NCBI GenBank assembly: GCA_022750355.1
Contig: JAKIVW010000087.1
Location: forward strand, 1 to 7,876
Reading direction: 5' to 3'
Length of the DNA stretch: 7,876 nucleotides
DNA from: Thermoplasmata archaeon
GTDB taxonomy: Archaea; Thermoplasmatota; Thermoplasmata; Lutacidiplasmatales; UBA184
Part shown: positions 1-6,894 of the stretch, piece after piece
Position numbering within the stretch: position 1 is the stretch's first letter
Layout of the letters: every line of letters starts with the position of its first letter
Translations under genes and position numbers: made by a program
Notes under the pieces: generated by a model
What the model saw: the letters and a program-made list of their open reading frames with translations, nothing else
The model's database searches: none
What the model was told of the DNA's origin: nothing

Positions 1-39
1 CGGGCGCTCCACCCTGAACTGCAGAAGCCCGCCCCTTAG
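1..39 (+). CDS. 3' end of a possible upstream gene (partial)
   Basis: Reading from base 1 gives an open frame of 12 codons (RALHPELQKPAP) ending in TAG at 37-39. A strong Shine-Dalgarno begins only 4 nt after this stop, as is usual between genes of one operon, so this may be the tail of a gene co-transcribed with the ferredoxin and radical SAM genes. Twelve codons are too few to identify a family or exclude a chance open frame. Confidence 0.35.
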   Translation, partial: RALHPELQKPAP

Positions 40-42
40 TTC

Positions 43-50
43 AAGGAGGA
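43..50 (+). promoter_or_regulatory. Strong Shine-Dalgarno (AAGGAGGA)
   Basis: AAGGAGGA is a near-perfect complement of the 16S rRNA 3' end. It lies 5 nt before a GTG at 56-58, not before the ferredoxin, whose frame has no start codon until TTG at 103. It therefore points to the 17-codon frame at 56-109, or to a ferredoxin start lost through an indel. Confidence 0.6.
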
Positions 51-55
51 ACCGG

Positions 56-109
56 GTGGATCGAGTGCCCCATCCTCCCGTCGCGGCGCCCCGGAGCCGA
101 AGTTGGTAA
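56..109 (+). CDS. Possible 17-codon leader peptide before the ferredoxin
   Basis: GTG at 56 opens a 17-codon frame (MDRVPHPPVAAPRSRSW) ending in TAA at 107-109, with the best Shine-Dalgarno of the region 5 nt upstream. Its stop overlaps the TTG start of the ferredoxin (103-105), an arrangement that would couple translation of the two. The peptide is rich in Pro and Arg and matches no family I recognise. Alternatively GTG 56 is the true ferredoxin start and one base is missing between about 60 and 105, which would give a ferredoxin with an extra N-terminal stretch of about 16 residues. The sequence alone cannot decide. Confidence 0.3.
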   Translation: MDRVPHPPVAAPRSRSW

Positions 110-303
110 CTGTCGACCCGGACATTTGCGTGCTCTGCGGCTTGTGCACGGGGGTTTGTCCGCCCAACGCGATGGAACTGACCCCCACCCGACTGGAGGT
201 GCTTCCGAACTGCACCGATTGCGGCTGGTGTGTCCCCTACTGTCCCGTCGGCGCCATCAGCGGGGGCCGGCCGGTCCGGGTGAGGAACCTCTACCATGCC
301 TGA
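103..303 (+). CDS. 2[4Fe-4S] ferredoxin
   Basis: This 66-residue protein carries two complete cluster motifs of the form CxxCxxCxxxCP: Cys9, 12, 15, 19 followed by Pro20, and Cys37, 40, 43, 47 followed by Pro48. That is the pattern of small bacterial-type ferredoxins that hold two [4Fe-4S] clusters and shuttle low-potential electrons in the cytoplasm. The length is normal for the family. The start is TTG, the only possible start in this frame after the TAG at 37-39, with GGAG at 93-96 at a good 6-nt spacing. The stop overlaps the ATG of the radical SAM gene by 8 nt, so co-translation is likely, and the protein may supply the electron that reduces the radical SAM cluster. That partnership is inferred from position; the cluster binding is read directly from the cysteines. 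Confidence 0.88.
   Translation: MVTVDPDICVLCGLCTGVCPPNAMELTPTRLEVLPNCTDCGWCVPYCPVGAISGGRPVRVRNLYHA
279..285 (+). promoter_or_regulatory. Internal Shine-Dalgarno for the radical SAM gene
   Basis: GGTGAGG inside the end of the ferredoxin gene lies 10 nt before the ATG at 296. It partly complements the archaeal anti-Shine-Dalgarno region (GGAGGTGA type) and supports ATG 296 as the real start despite the 8-nt overlap. Confidence 0.45.
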
Positions 304-1732
304 ATCGCTCGCCGCCGCTGCGTTGGCCCCGCGGGTCCTGTTGGTCGACCCGTACATGTCCCGCTCCGACCCGATGGAACGGAAGTTCGTGGAACTCTAC
401 CCATCGCTCGGGCTCCTCACCTTGGGTGCCTACCTACGGTCGAACGGAGTCGAGGTTTCGATGGTCGACCTGACCTTCGCCCGGGACCTCACCTCCCTCA
501 CCCGGGCGCTCCGAACGCGCCCGCCGCACCTCGTGGGGGTTCACACCAAGACCCTCACGTTCGAGCGCTCGGTCGAGATCGCCCAGAAAGCCCACGAGGC
601 CGGTGCGTTCGCCATCGCGGGGGGACCGGACTCCGCCACCCGGATCGAAACCTACCTCGATGCCGGATTTGACGCGGTCGTTCCCGCGGAGGGGGAGGTC
701 ACCTTGCTGGAGCTCGCGCGTCAGCTCGCCTCGGGCCGGGGGTTCGGGGCGGTGCCGGGCGTCGTCGCGCGCACCGAAGGAAAGTCGGTCCGGGGGGCCC
801 ACCGACCTTTCCTGAAGGATCTCGACCTCCTGCCGTTGCCGGCCTGGGACCTGGTCGACATGGACCGGTACCTGGGGGAGTGGGAGAAACGGACGGGGGA
901 GCGTCGGGCGGCCGTCCTCACCTCTCGCGGTTGCCCCTTCGATTGCTCGTGGTGCTCCAAGCCGACGTTCGGTCGGACCTTCCGGCAGCAATCACCGGCG
1001 CGAGTCGTCGAGGAATTGCGCGCTCTGAAAGAACGATTCCACGTTACGTACGTCCGCTTCTGCGACGATGTCTTCGGCATCTCTCGACCCTGGATCGACG
1101 AGCTCACCGACCGCCTATCGGACGCCGACCTCGGCCTGCAGTTCGAGTGCCTGGCGCGCGTCGACCTGCTCAAACCCGACCTGCTCCACCAACTTCGAGA
1201 GGTCGGTTTGGCCCGGGTGTACGTCGGAGTCGAATCCGGCTCCCAGAAGATGCTGGACCTGATGAACCGAGGCACCAAGCTGCATCAGGTCGAACGCACC
1301 GCCCAGGCGCTTCGCGACGAGGGCATCCGGCAGTTCTGGTTCCTCATGCTCGGGTATCCGGGCGAGACGGTGGAGGATATCGAGGCGACCCTCCAACTGT
1401 TCCGGCGCTTCTCACCGGAGGAGTACTCGGTCTCCATCGCGGTCCCGATCCCGGGCACCCGGTTCCATCAGACCGTGAAGGACCGGTTGCTGGGACGAAA
1501 GCGGTCCCCCACTCGAGGTTCGGGCGGCCGGACCCTCCTCTACGAGGCCACTTACCCCCAGAACCTGTACCGTTGGGAGCAGGCCCGTTTCGGGCTCGAC
1601 GCAGCCCTGGGACGCGCCCGAGATCGTATCTCGCCCGAGTTGGCCACCCACGTGGTTCGGGTCGCCGATGGTTTCCACGAACGGGTGGCCCGCCCGTTGC
1701 TGATCGGCAAGAATCCCGGGCGCACCCACTAG
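296..1732 (+). CDS. B12-binding-domain radical SAM protein
   Basis: The 478-residue protein has the two-part layout of the B12-binding radical SAM family. Residues about 13-160 form a Rossmann-like cobalamin-binding-type domain, with the typical phrases LGLLTLGAYLRSNG and AIAGGPDS. Residues about 200-400 form the radical SAM barrel. Its cluster motif is CxxxCxxC at Cys213, Cys217, Cys220 (RGCPFDCSWC), followed by GVESGS at 311-316, typical of the SAM-contacting part of the barrel. The canonical DxHxxG cobalamin motif is not visible, as in BchE-like members, so B12 binding is uncertain. Family members carry out methylations, cyclisations or other radical chemistry on lipids, cofactors or natural products, and the substrate cannot be read here. 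The C-terminal 80 residues are an extension of unknown role. The overlapping ferredoxin is a likely electron donor. Family assignment is firm; the reaction is unknown. Confidence 0.87.
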   Translation: MPESLAAAALAPRVLLVDPYMSRSDPMERKFVELYPSLGLLTLGAYLRSNGVEVSMVDLTFARDLTSLTRALRTRPPHLVGVHTKTLTFERSVEIAQKAHEAGAFAIAGGPDSATRIETYLDAGFDAVVPAEGEVTLLELARQLASGRGFGAVPGVVARTEGKSVRGAHRPFLKDLDLLPLPAWDLVDMDRYLGEWEKRTGERRAAVLTSRGCPFDCSWCSKPTFGRTFRQQSPARVVEELRALKERFHVTYVRFCDDVFGISRPWIDELTDRLSDADLGLQFECLARVDLLKPDLLHQLREVGLARVYVGVESGSQKMLDLMNRGTKLHQVERTAQALRDEGIRQFWFLMLGYPGETVEDIEATLQLFRRFSPEEYSVSIAVPIPGTRFHQTVKDRLLGRKRSPTRGSGGRTLLYEATYPQNLYRWEQARFGLDAALGRARDRISPELATHVVRVADGFHERVARPLLIGKNPGRTH

Positions 1733-1954
1733 CGGCCCGAATCGTCGGGCTTGGCCCGGAGATGGACCGGCACCGTCGGCCCAATCGGCAGTACCGGCAC
1801 TTTTCCGGGGAGACCGGAGGTATCGGTTTCCGCAAGTGGCCATACTTTCGGCGCGGCACGGACGCTCCGAGCGCGGAGAGAGCCCGGGGATTTCAACCGG
1901 ACGGGGCCGCACCCAAGACGGTCAGCTTTTGTGTCCGCGGTATCCCCGGCGGTC
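1733..1954 (+). other. 222-nt intergenic region before the aldo/keto reductase
   Basis: No gene is supported here. The aldo/keto reductase frame stays open back to a TTG at 1751, but the encoded 68 residues are Arg/Pro/Gly-rich and unlike the family, so I treat them as noncoding. Two weak AT-rich stretches could be promoter elements: ATACTTT at 1842-1848, and CTTTT at 1926-1930, whose centre is about 27 nt before GTG 1955. Neither is a good TATA box. I see no convincing terminator for the radical SAM gene. Confidence 0.35.
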
Positions 1955-3061
1955 GTGACCGGGATCCCGGGACGGGCGACCGCGGAGGGCACGCGACGTT
2001 TCGCCGACCGCGGGATCCGGGATCGAAAGCTGCCCCCGGAACACTTCCGAACCACCGCGGGGGGCCTATCCGTCTCCTCCCTCGGACTCGGCACGTACCT
2101 CGGAAATCCGGACGGGCCCACCGACGTTGCGGTCGAGCAGGCCGTCGCCCTCTGTCTTACTTCGGGTCGGGTCAACGTGCTCGACACGGCGATCAACTAT
2201 CGGTACCAGCGGGCCGAACGGAGCGTCGGCCGTGCGTTGCATCGGGCGTTCGAGCGGGCGGTCGTCCAGCGGGACGAGGTGTTCGTCTCCACCAAGATTG
2301 GCTACCTCGCGCCGGACGCGGAGTCGTCCAGTCCCGTCGACCGTTGGGTCGCGACCGAACTGGTCGTTCCGGGAATCCTCGACCCGGCCGACGTCGTCGA
2401 CGGAAGCCATGCGATGAGTCCGTCCTACCTCGAGGACCAGTTCCGGCGCAGCCGCACGAACTTGGACCTCGACGCGATCGACCTACTCTACCTGCACAAC
2501 GCTCCCGATGCTCAGCTCTCCACCGTCGGGGAGCCCGAGTTCCGAAAGCGACTCGAGGCGGCCTTCGAGGTCTGCGAGGGCTTCCGCTCGGCGGGGCAAC
2601 TCGGCGCGTATGGTCTCGCGACCTGGGACTCCCTCCGGGTCCCGCCCGGCGCCGAGGGTCACTTCGGGCTCCGAGTCGCGGTGCAAGTCGCCGAGAAGAT
2701 CGGAGGTGCCGAGCACGGCTTCCGATTCGTCCAATTCCCGTTCAACCAATCCATGCCGGAAGCGGCGACATGGCCGACGCAGCTCGTTGGGCGCAACGTG
2801 GTGCCGCTGTTCGATGCGGCCGTGACCCTGGGGATCGGCTGTTTCACGAGCGTCCCCCTGCTCCAGGGACGGTTGACCCGCGGCAAGGTCCTACCGGACG
2901 GTCTGACGGCGGCGCAGACCGCCCTTCAATTCGCCCGCTCGGCCCCGGGCAATCTCACGGCCTTGGTCGGGCAGAAGAAACCCGAACACCTTTCCGAAAA
3001 TCTGGACCTCGCGTCCCGGCCGCCGTGGAGCGAGTCCGAGTTCCGGGGCCGCCTCACGTAG
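1955..3061 (+). CDS. Aldo/keto reductase
   Basis: This NAD(P)H-dependent oxidoreductase of the aldo/keto reductase superfamily is 368 residues long when started at GTG 1955. The catalytic tetrad is visible in order: Asp77 and Tyr82 (DTAINY), Lys114 (VSTKIGY) and His181 (DLLYLHN). The N-terminus IPGRATAEGT, then HFR and LGLGTYLG, is what I recall of a bacterial and archaeal subfamily of this length, which is why I prefer GTG 1955 over GTG 1931 or TTG 1751. None of the three has a Shine-Dalgarno, so the mRNA may be leaderless. Cofactor-binding residues near the C-terminus look intact (ALVGQKKPEHLSEN). The substrate is unknown; these enzymes reduce aldehydes or ketones to alcohols in the cytoplasm. 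The 222-nt gap upstream suggests its own promoter. The 3' end overlaps the convergent rad50 tail by 8 nt. Confidence 0.9.
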   Translation: MTGIPGRATAEGTRRFADRGIRDRKLPPEHFRTTAGGLSVSSLGLGTYLGNPDGPTDVAVEQAVALCLTSGRVNVLDTAINYRYQRAERSVGRALHRAFERAVVQRDEVFVSTKIGYLAPDAESSSPVDRWVATELVVPGILDPADVVDGSHAMSPSYLEDQFRRSRTNLDLDAIDLLYLHNAPDAQLSTVGEPEFRKRLEAAFEVCEGFRSAGQLGAYGLATWDSLRVPPGAEGHFGLRVAVQVAEKIGGAEHGFRFVQFPFNQSMPEAATWPTQLVGRNVVPLFDAAVTLGIGCFTSVPLLQGRLTRGKVLPDGLTAAQTALQFARSAPGNLTALVGQKKPEHLSENLDLASRPPWSESEFRGRLT

Positions 3062-5596
3062 GGTCGGACGCCGCTCCCGCGTCCACCGGAGTCGTCCCGG
3101 GCCCCCGCAACACCGAGTGCCCGTCCTCCTTTTCGACCCATACCACCCGTTGGGCGACCGACTCCAGTTCGCGCTCCCCGGCCGCCCGAGGTCTTGGGAA
3201 AGCCGGTCAACCCGAGCTCCTCGAGCAGATGCCCCATGCTCTGTACCTGTTCCGGCGAAAACCCATCGGTCGGCTCGTCCAGTAGGAGCGAATCCAGCCG
3301 GAGGTGTCCCGCCGAGCGGACCACGCGGGCCAGGGCCAGTCGGTAGGCGAGAGCGAGGCTCGTTCGCTCTCCGCCGCTCAGGGCTTCGGCCGGCGTCCAT
3401 ACTCCCCGGATCTCTGCCGCCGGGGAGAACCAGGAGTCGGTGACCGCGAGCATGTCGGGGTCTTCGATGAGGGCCGCGAAGTATCGTTGGAAGTGATGTT
3501 CGAAGTCCGCCTGGGCCCGCTCGAGGACCCGTGTTTCCATCGTCAGCACCGCGTCGTGGAACCCTCCACTCAGCCAGCAGCCGCGCCCGTTCCCGCTGTC
3601 CCTCCGCGGCCCGGGATTGCCGTTCCCGCAGTGACTCCAGTTGCGTCGTCCAGCGAGTCAGCTCTTCGGACGCCGATTGCCAGGCCGTCTCCGTAGACTG
3701 CGCCCGTCGGGTCGTCTCTTCCGCGAGCCCGCGAACCTCCGGTTCCCGGGCGAGCACCGTGTCGATCTCCGACCGGCGCGTCGCACGGAGGGCCAAGCGC
3801 TCGCGCAGGCCGGTCGCTTCGACGGCCGCCCGCTCGAGCTCCGTCGCGATCGAGGCGAGCCGGTCTCGCAAGGCGGCCGCCCGTTCCTGCGCCCGTTCCG
3901 CACCTTCTAGGCGGGCGCGAGTATCGGTGAGGGCGGTGTCGGCGGTCGACAGACGAGAACGGTGGCGGGCGAGCTCGGCTTCGGCCGGGGCGAGTTGGTC
4001 CGCCTCGCGCCGCACGGACTCGAGCGACACACGGCATTCGACCAGCGCCGTCTCGATCCGCCGCGATGCCTCTTCCGCCGCGGCGAGGGCCTGCTCGGTG
4101 TCGATCCGTCGACGAGCGGCCTCCGCCCACCGCTCGATGTCGCGCTCGAAGCGATCCCGTTCCTGTCGGAGGGTTTCCCACCGGCGGCGAGCAAGCTCCG
4201 TGGCCCGGACCTCGTCGTCGGCCAGGGTCACCGCTTTCTCAGCCTCCTCCCGATGCACGGAGAATTCGGTGGTTTGCACCGTTTGTCCGCACCGCGGGCA
4301 AACCCCCTCGGTGACGAGTTCCTCGAGTTCGGCCTTACTCCGACGCGAGACGGCGGCCCCTTCCCGCGCGCTGGTTTCGTGAGCGCGAGCTTCGACCAGC
4401 TGGCCCTCGAGGTCGGAGAGGGAAAAGGGAGTGGGTGGGACCGGTTCCGGACCCACCGCCGCGGACCCGATCTCGGCGAGTCGCGCCCTCGCCCGGTCGA
4501 ATTGCGTGCGCGCGCGATCTTCCTCCTGACCCAGGGTCTTCTGGCGTCGTTCGAGTTCGACGACCCGGGACCGCGCCACGGCCAACAGCCCGGTCGTCGA
4601 CACTCGGCTCTCGACCTCCTTTCGCAACCGAGCCACCTCTTCGGCCGCTGTGATCGTCTCTTTTCGGAGCTCCGCCGCTTGGGCGGCCGCGAGCTCCTGT
4701 TCGTGGATCTCCCGAGTCACCTGATCGAGCTCCCGAGTCCGGTGTTGACGGGCTTCCTCTCGCACGTCGAGCGCTTGTCGATCCGCGGTGTCTTCCTCTT
4801 GGAGGGAGGATCGAATTCGCCGGTCCGCGTCGAGCCGGTGCAGGGCCTCCTGCGCACGGGCCGCTTCCGCCAACGCGTGAGATCGCTCTCCTTCCAGCCG
4901 GAGACGGCGGGAGGTTCCGGCCCGATGAAGTTCCTCGATCCGCAGGATCTCCGCGGAAGCGGCCGCAAAATCCTCGGTGAATCGATGGAGCAACTCGGCG
5001 CTCCCTCGGAGCGCCATCGCGGTTTGTCGGAGATCGCGCGCGACCTCCTTGGCGTTCTCCGCGGCGATCCGGTATCGTTCGACCCCCAGCGCCCGACGCA
5101 CCGTCTCGAGACGCTCCTTCGGCGGTGCCGAGAGGATCTCCCGCATACGCTCCTGGGGAATGTACACCGCCCAGCGCCAGAGGTCCGAATGCGCCCGGGG
5201 GTTCGGGTTGTCCCGGAAACCCAGGAGGTCGATGACCTGCTGGCGCAATTCGGTCGCCGAGTAACTGGTCGTCGCTCCGTCCTGGCGGAAGGAGATCCGT
5301 CCGGGTTCGAACGTCTCCTTGCCCTTGCGCCGGACCCTCCGGAACGAGCGGACCACTTCGTACCGATGCTCTCCGTCCTCGAGGCTGACCTCGACCTCCG
5401 CCTCGGTCGCCCCATGACGGACGAGGAAGGTGGCCTCGATCTCGGCGGTCCCGAAGAGGGCCATCTCGACCGCGTAGAGCAGACTGGTCTTCCCGGCCCC
5501 GACGTCCCCGACGAGGAGCGTGGTCCCGGGCGAGAGCTCGAGGGTCGCATCGAGGTAGCTTCGGATGTTGCGGACGCGGATCCGGGAGATTCGCAC
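3054..5596 (-). CDS. rad50: Rad50-like DNA repair ATPase, interrupted by two frameshifts
   Basis: Rad50 is the ATPase of the Mre11-Rad50 double-strand-break complex. It starts at GTG 5596 with AGGAGG 6 nt upstream. Segment 1 (to about 3560, 679 residues) has Walker A GDVGAGKTS (30-38), Q-loop Gln148, and two long Arg/Glu-rich coiled coils flanking the zinc hook CPRCGQ (Cys433, Cys436). Segment 2 (3558 to about 3196, another frame) has the LSGGE signature (3381-3367) and Walker B LLLDEP (3288-3271). Segment 3 (about 3176-3054, third frame) begins ERELESV and ends at TGA 3056-3054. Joined, it is about 846 residues, normal for archaeal Rad50. Each junction is one extra base or two missing. As read, segment 1 runs on to 2891 as a 901-residue protein without Walker B. 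The H-loop histidine (usually SHE) is not visible. This is a pseudogene or a sequence error; family identity is secure. Confidence 0.88.
3177..3195 (-). other. Second rad50 frameshift, at the H-loop
   Basis: On the - strand the frame of LTGFPK ends here and ERELESVAQRV resumes in the next frame. Nineteen bases separate the Pro codon from the Glu codon, where an intact VSHEREL-type motif would need a multiple of three, usually 21. No His codon can be recovered by a single-base change of frame. The stretch is G-rich, including GGGG. Confidence 0.75.
3555..3565 (-). other. First rad50 frameshift, in the second coiled coil
   Basis: On the - strand the first frame reads LLAEWRV and then loses all Rad50 character. 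The neighbouring frame carries on with HDAVLTMETRVLERAQ and the Rad50 C-terminal ATPase lobe. Skipping one base after the GTT codon (3562-3560) joins them smoothly. Confidence 0.75.
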
Positions 5597-5601
5597 GGGG
5601 A

Positions 5602-5608
5602 GCCTCCT
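5602..5608 (-). promoter_or_regulatory. Shine-Dalgarno of rad50 overlapping the mre11 stop
   Basis: Read on the - strand, TAGGAGG contains the mre11 stop codon TAG (5609-5607) and an AGGAGG ribosome binding site placed 6 nt before GTG 5596. It fixes the rad50 start, excludes the longer in-frame reading back to 5770, and suggests translational coupling of the two subunits. Confidence 0.65.
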
Positions 5609-6884
5609 ACCCCTCGGTGGGTTCAAAGACCCCGAGAAGACGCCGTGCCTCCGCCCGTCGGGCACTGGAGTAGTCGAGGTTCGATTCCCCGTCGGCCTTG
5701 GGCACACCCAGGGCCGAGAGGAGGTCGTGCACCAACCGCTCGCCCGCCGGTCCCTCGAGCCACGGGACACGTGCTCCGGGCGGTCCCAGGAGTCGCGCGA
5801 CCTCGTCGTCCTCGACCACGCTCTCCGCGACCGGAGCGCCCGGGCCGGGCGCGCTCCCTTCGACGTCGCGGACGTCCACCTGGACGGTCACTCCGTCGCG
5901 GGCGAGCTCCTCGCGGGCCGGTCCGATGTCGAGAGGAGAGACCTTTCCCGAGGCGAGCACCCCGTGAAGTCGAGGAAGGATCAACGTTCCGGGGGGCGCC
6001 CCCTCCTCGCGCACACGAGCGACCACCAGGGCGGCGATCGCATCGGCCGTGCGACCGGAGACATCGATGTCGACCGTCCGGATCGTCCCACGCTCCATCG
6101 TATCGACGAGTTCCACCGAGGGATGGCCTTCCTCGACCGTCACGATCGCGAGCCCGCGATGGGTTCGCCCGGCCTCACCGTTCTCAATATCGGTGCGGCT
6201 GGTCCCGAACACCGCCCCCGGATTCACGAGCAGCCCGCCCCCCGGTCCGGTTCCCTCGTAGGTGAAATGGATGTGGCCTCCCGCGTAGTAGCCGCACCCG
6301 GGAGGGAGATCCTCGATCCGGATGCCGTGGATCTTCTCCCGAAGGTGGGCCGGGAGGTACTCCTCCACGGCCGCGTGGAATTGGAAGATCTTGAACCCGG
6401 GAGTCGCCGTGAAAGCGGTGGAGTCCATCGAATGGAAATACTCGCGGTCGAGGCCGTGGGACCGACCGGAGATCCCCGAGACGAGGACGCCGGTCGGTTC
6501 GTCCAGGGTCCAGGACAACGTCCATGCCGAGCCGTCGGCCCGGACCGATTCGGGGGCGACCCGAACGAAGACGCCCGCCTCGGCCAGGACATCCAGCCAG
6601 CTCGTGCGATGAGCGACATAATCGTGGGACCCGTAGATCACGTAGATCCGGTGCCCCGCCTCGACAAATCGTCGAAGGGCGGCCGCCACCGGGGCCGCCT
6701 CGGACGGTTCCGGGGCGGGGGTGTGGAAAAGATCCCCCGAGATGAGAAGGAATTCGGCGTTGCGTTGCGTCGCCACCTCGATGGCCCGGAGTACGCTTGC
6801 CCGAAGCCGCTCCCGCAGGTCCGGGTTCCGAGCCCATGCGCCGACGTGGGCGTCGGCCAGATGGGCGAAGACGAACCGGCGCAT
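5607..6884 (-). CDS. mre11: Mre11-like DNA double-strand-break repair nuclease
   Basis: Mre11 is the Mn-dependent nuclease partner of Rad50, making 3'-5' exonuclease and endonuclease cuts at DNA ends. The 425-residue protein shows the calcineurin-type phosphoesterase motifs in order: DxH at Asp11/His13, GDLFH with Asp51, GSHD at 85-88 with His87, His170 in FQFHAAVEEY, and GHIH at 203-206. The third motif is usually GNHD; Ser replaces Asn86. The C-terminal 150 residues form the capping and Rad50-binding part. Length and architecture are normal for archaeal Mre11. The ATG start at 6884 is 10 nt after the stop of the upstream membrane-protein gene and is preceded by a run of seven G rather than a clear Shine-Dalgarno. 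The stop is 10 nt before rad50. Unlike rad50, this gene is intact. Bacterial SbcD is a homologue, but the neighbours favour an archaeal Mre11. Confidence 0.92.
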   Translation of the reverse strand: MRRFVFAHLADAHVGAWARNPDLRERLRASVLRAIEVATQRNAEFLLISGDLFHTPAPEPSEAAPVAAALRRFVEAGHRIYVIYGSHDYVAHRTSWLDVLAEAGVFVRVAPESVRADGSAWTLSWTLDEPTGVLVSGISGRSHGLDREYFHSMDSTAFTATPGFKIFQFHAAVEEYLPAHLREKIHGIRIEDLPPGCGYYAGGHIHFTYEGTGPGGGLLVNPGAVFGTSRTDIENGEAGRTHRGLAIVTVEEGHPSVELVDTMERGTIRTVDIDVSGRTADAIAALVVARVREEGAPPGTLILPRLHGVLASGKVSPLDIGPAREELARDGVTVQVDVRDVEGSAPGPGAPVAESVVEDDEVARLLGPPGARVPWLEGPAGERLVHDLLSALGVPKADGESNLDYSSARRAEARRLLGVFEPTEG

Positions 6885-6894
6885 TCCCCCCCGC

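Noticed and set aside
37..102. The TAG at 37-39 is in frame with the ferredoxin, suggesting read-through as pyrrolysine.
   Set aside because: TAG is the normal stop of several other genes here (radical SAM, aldo/keto reductase, mre11, membrane protein), and the residues between TAG and TTG 103 do not look like a protein domain.
1751..1954. A 68-residue N-terminal extension of the aldo/keto reductase from TTG 1751.
   Set aside because: It is low-complexity, has no family resemblance and no ribosome binding site, and the family-like N-terminus begins at GTG 1955.
1959..1970. Perfect 12-base palindrome CCGGGATCCCGG.
   Set aside because: It lies inside the start of the aldo/keto reductase coding region; a short GC palindrome is expected by chance here, and it has no partner site or T-run.
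880..3285. A long + strand open frame of 801 codons.
   Set aside because: It is a GC-rich shadow running in another frame across the radical SAM and aldo/keto reductase genes; the translation is Arg/Pro/Gly-rich with no domain.
6886..6892. Run of seven C (seven G on the - strand) before mre11, considered as a phase-variable tract.
   Set aside because: It lies between two stop/start codons, so length change would not shift a frame, and seven bases is short for phase variation in this GC context.
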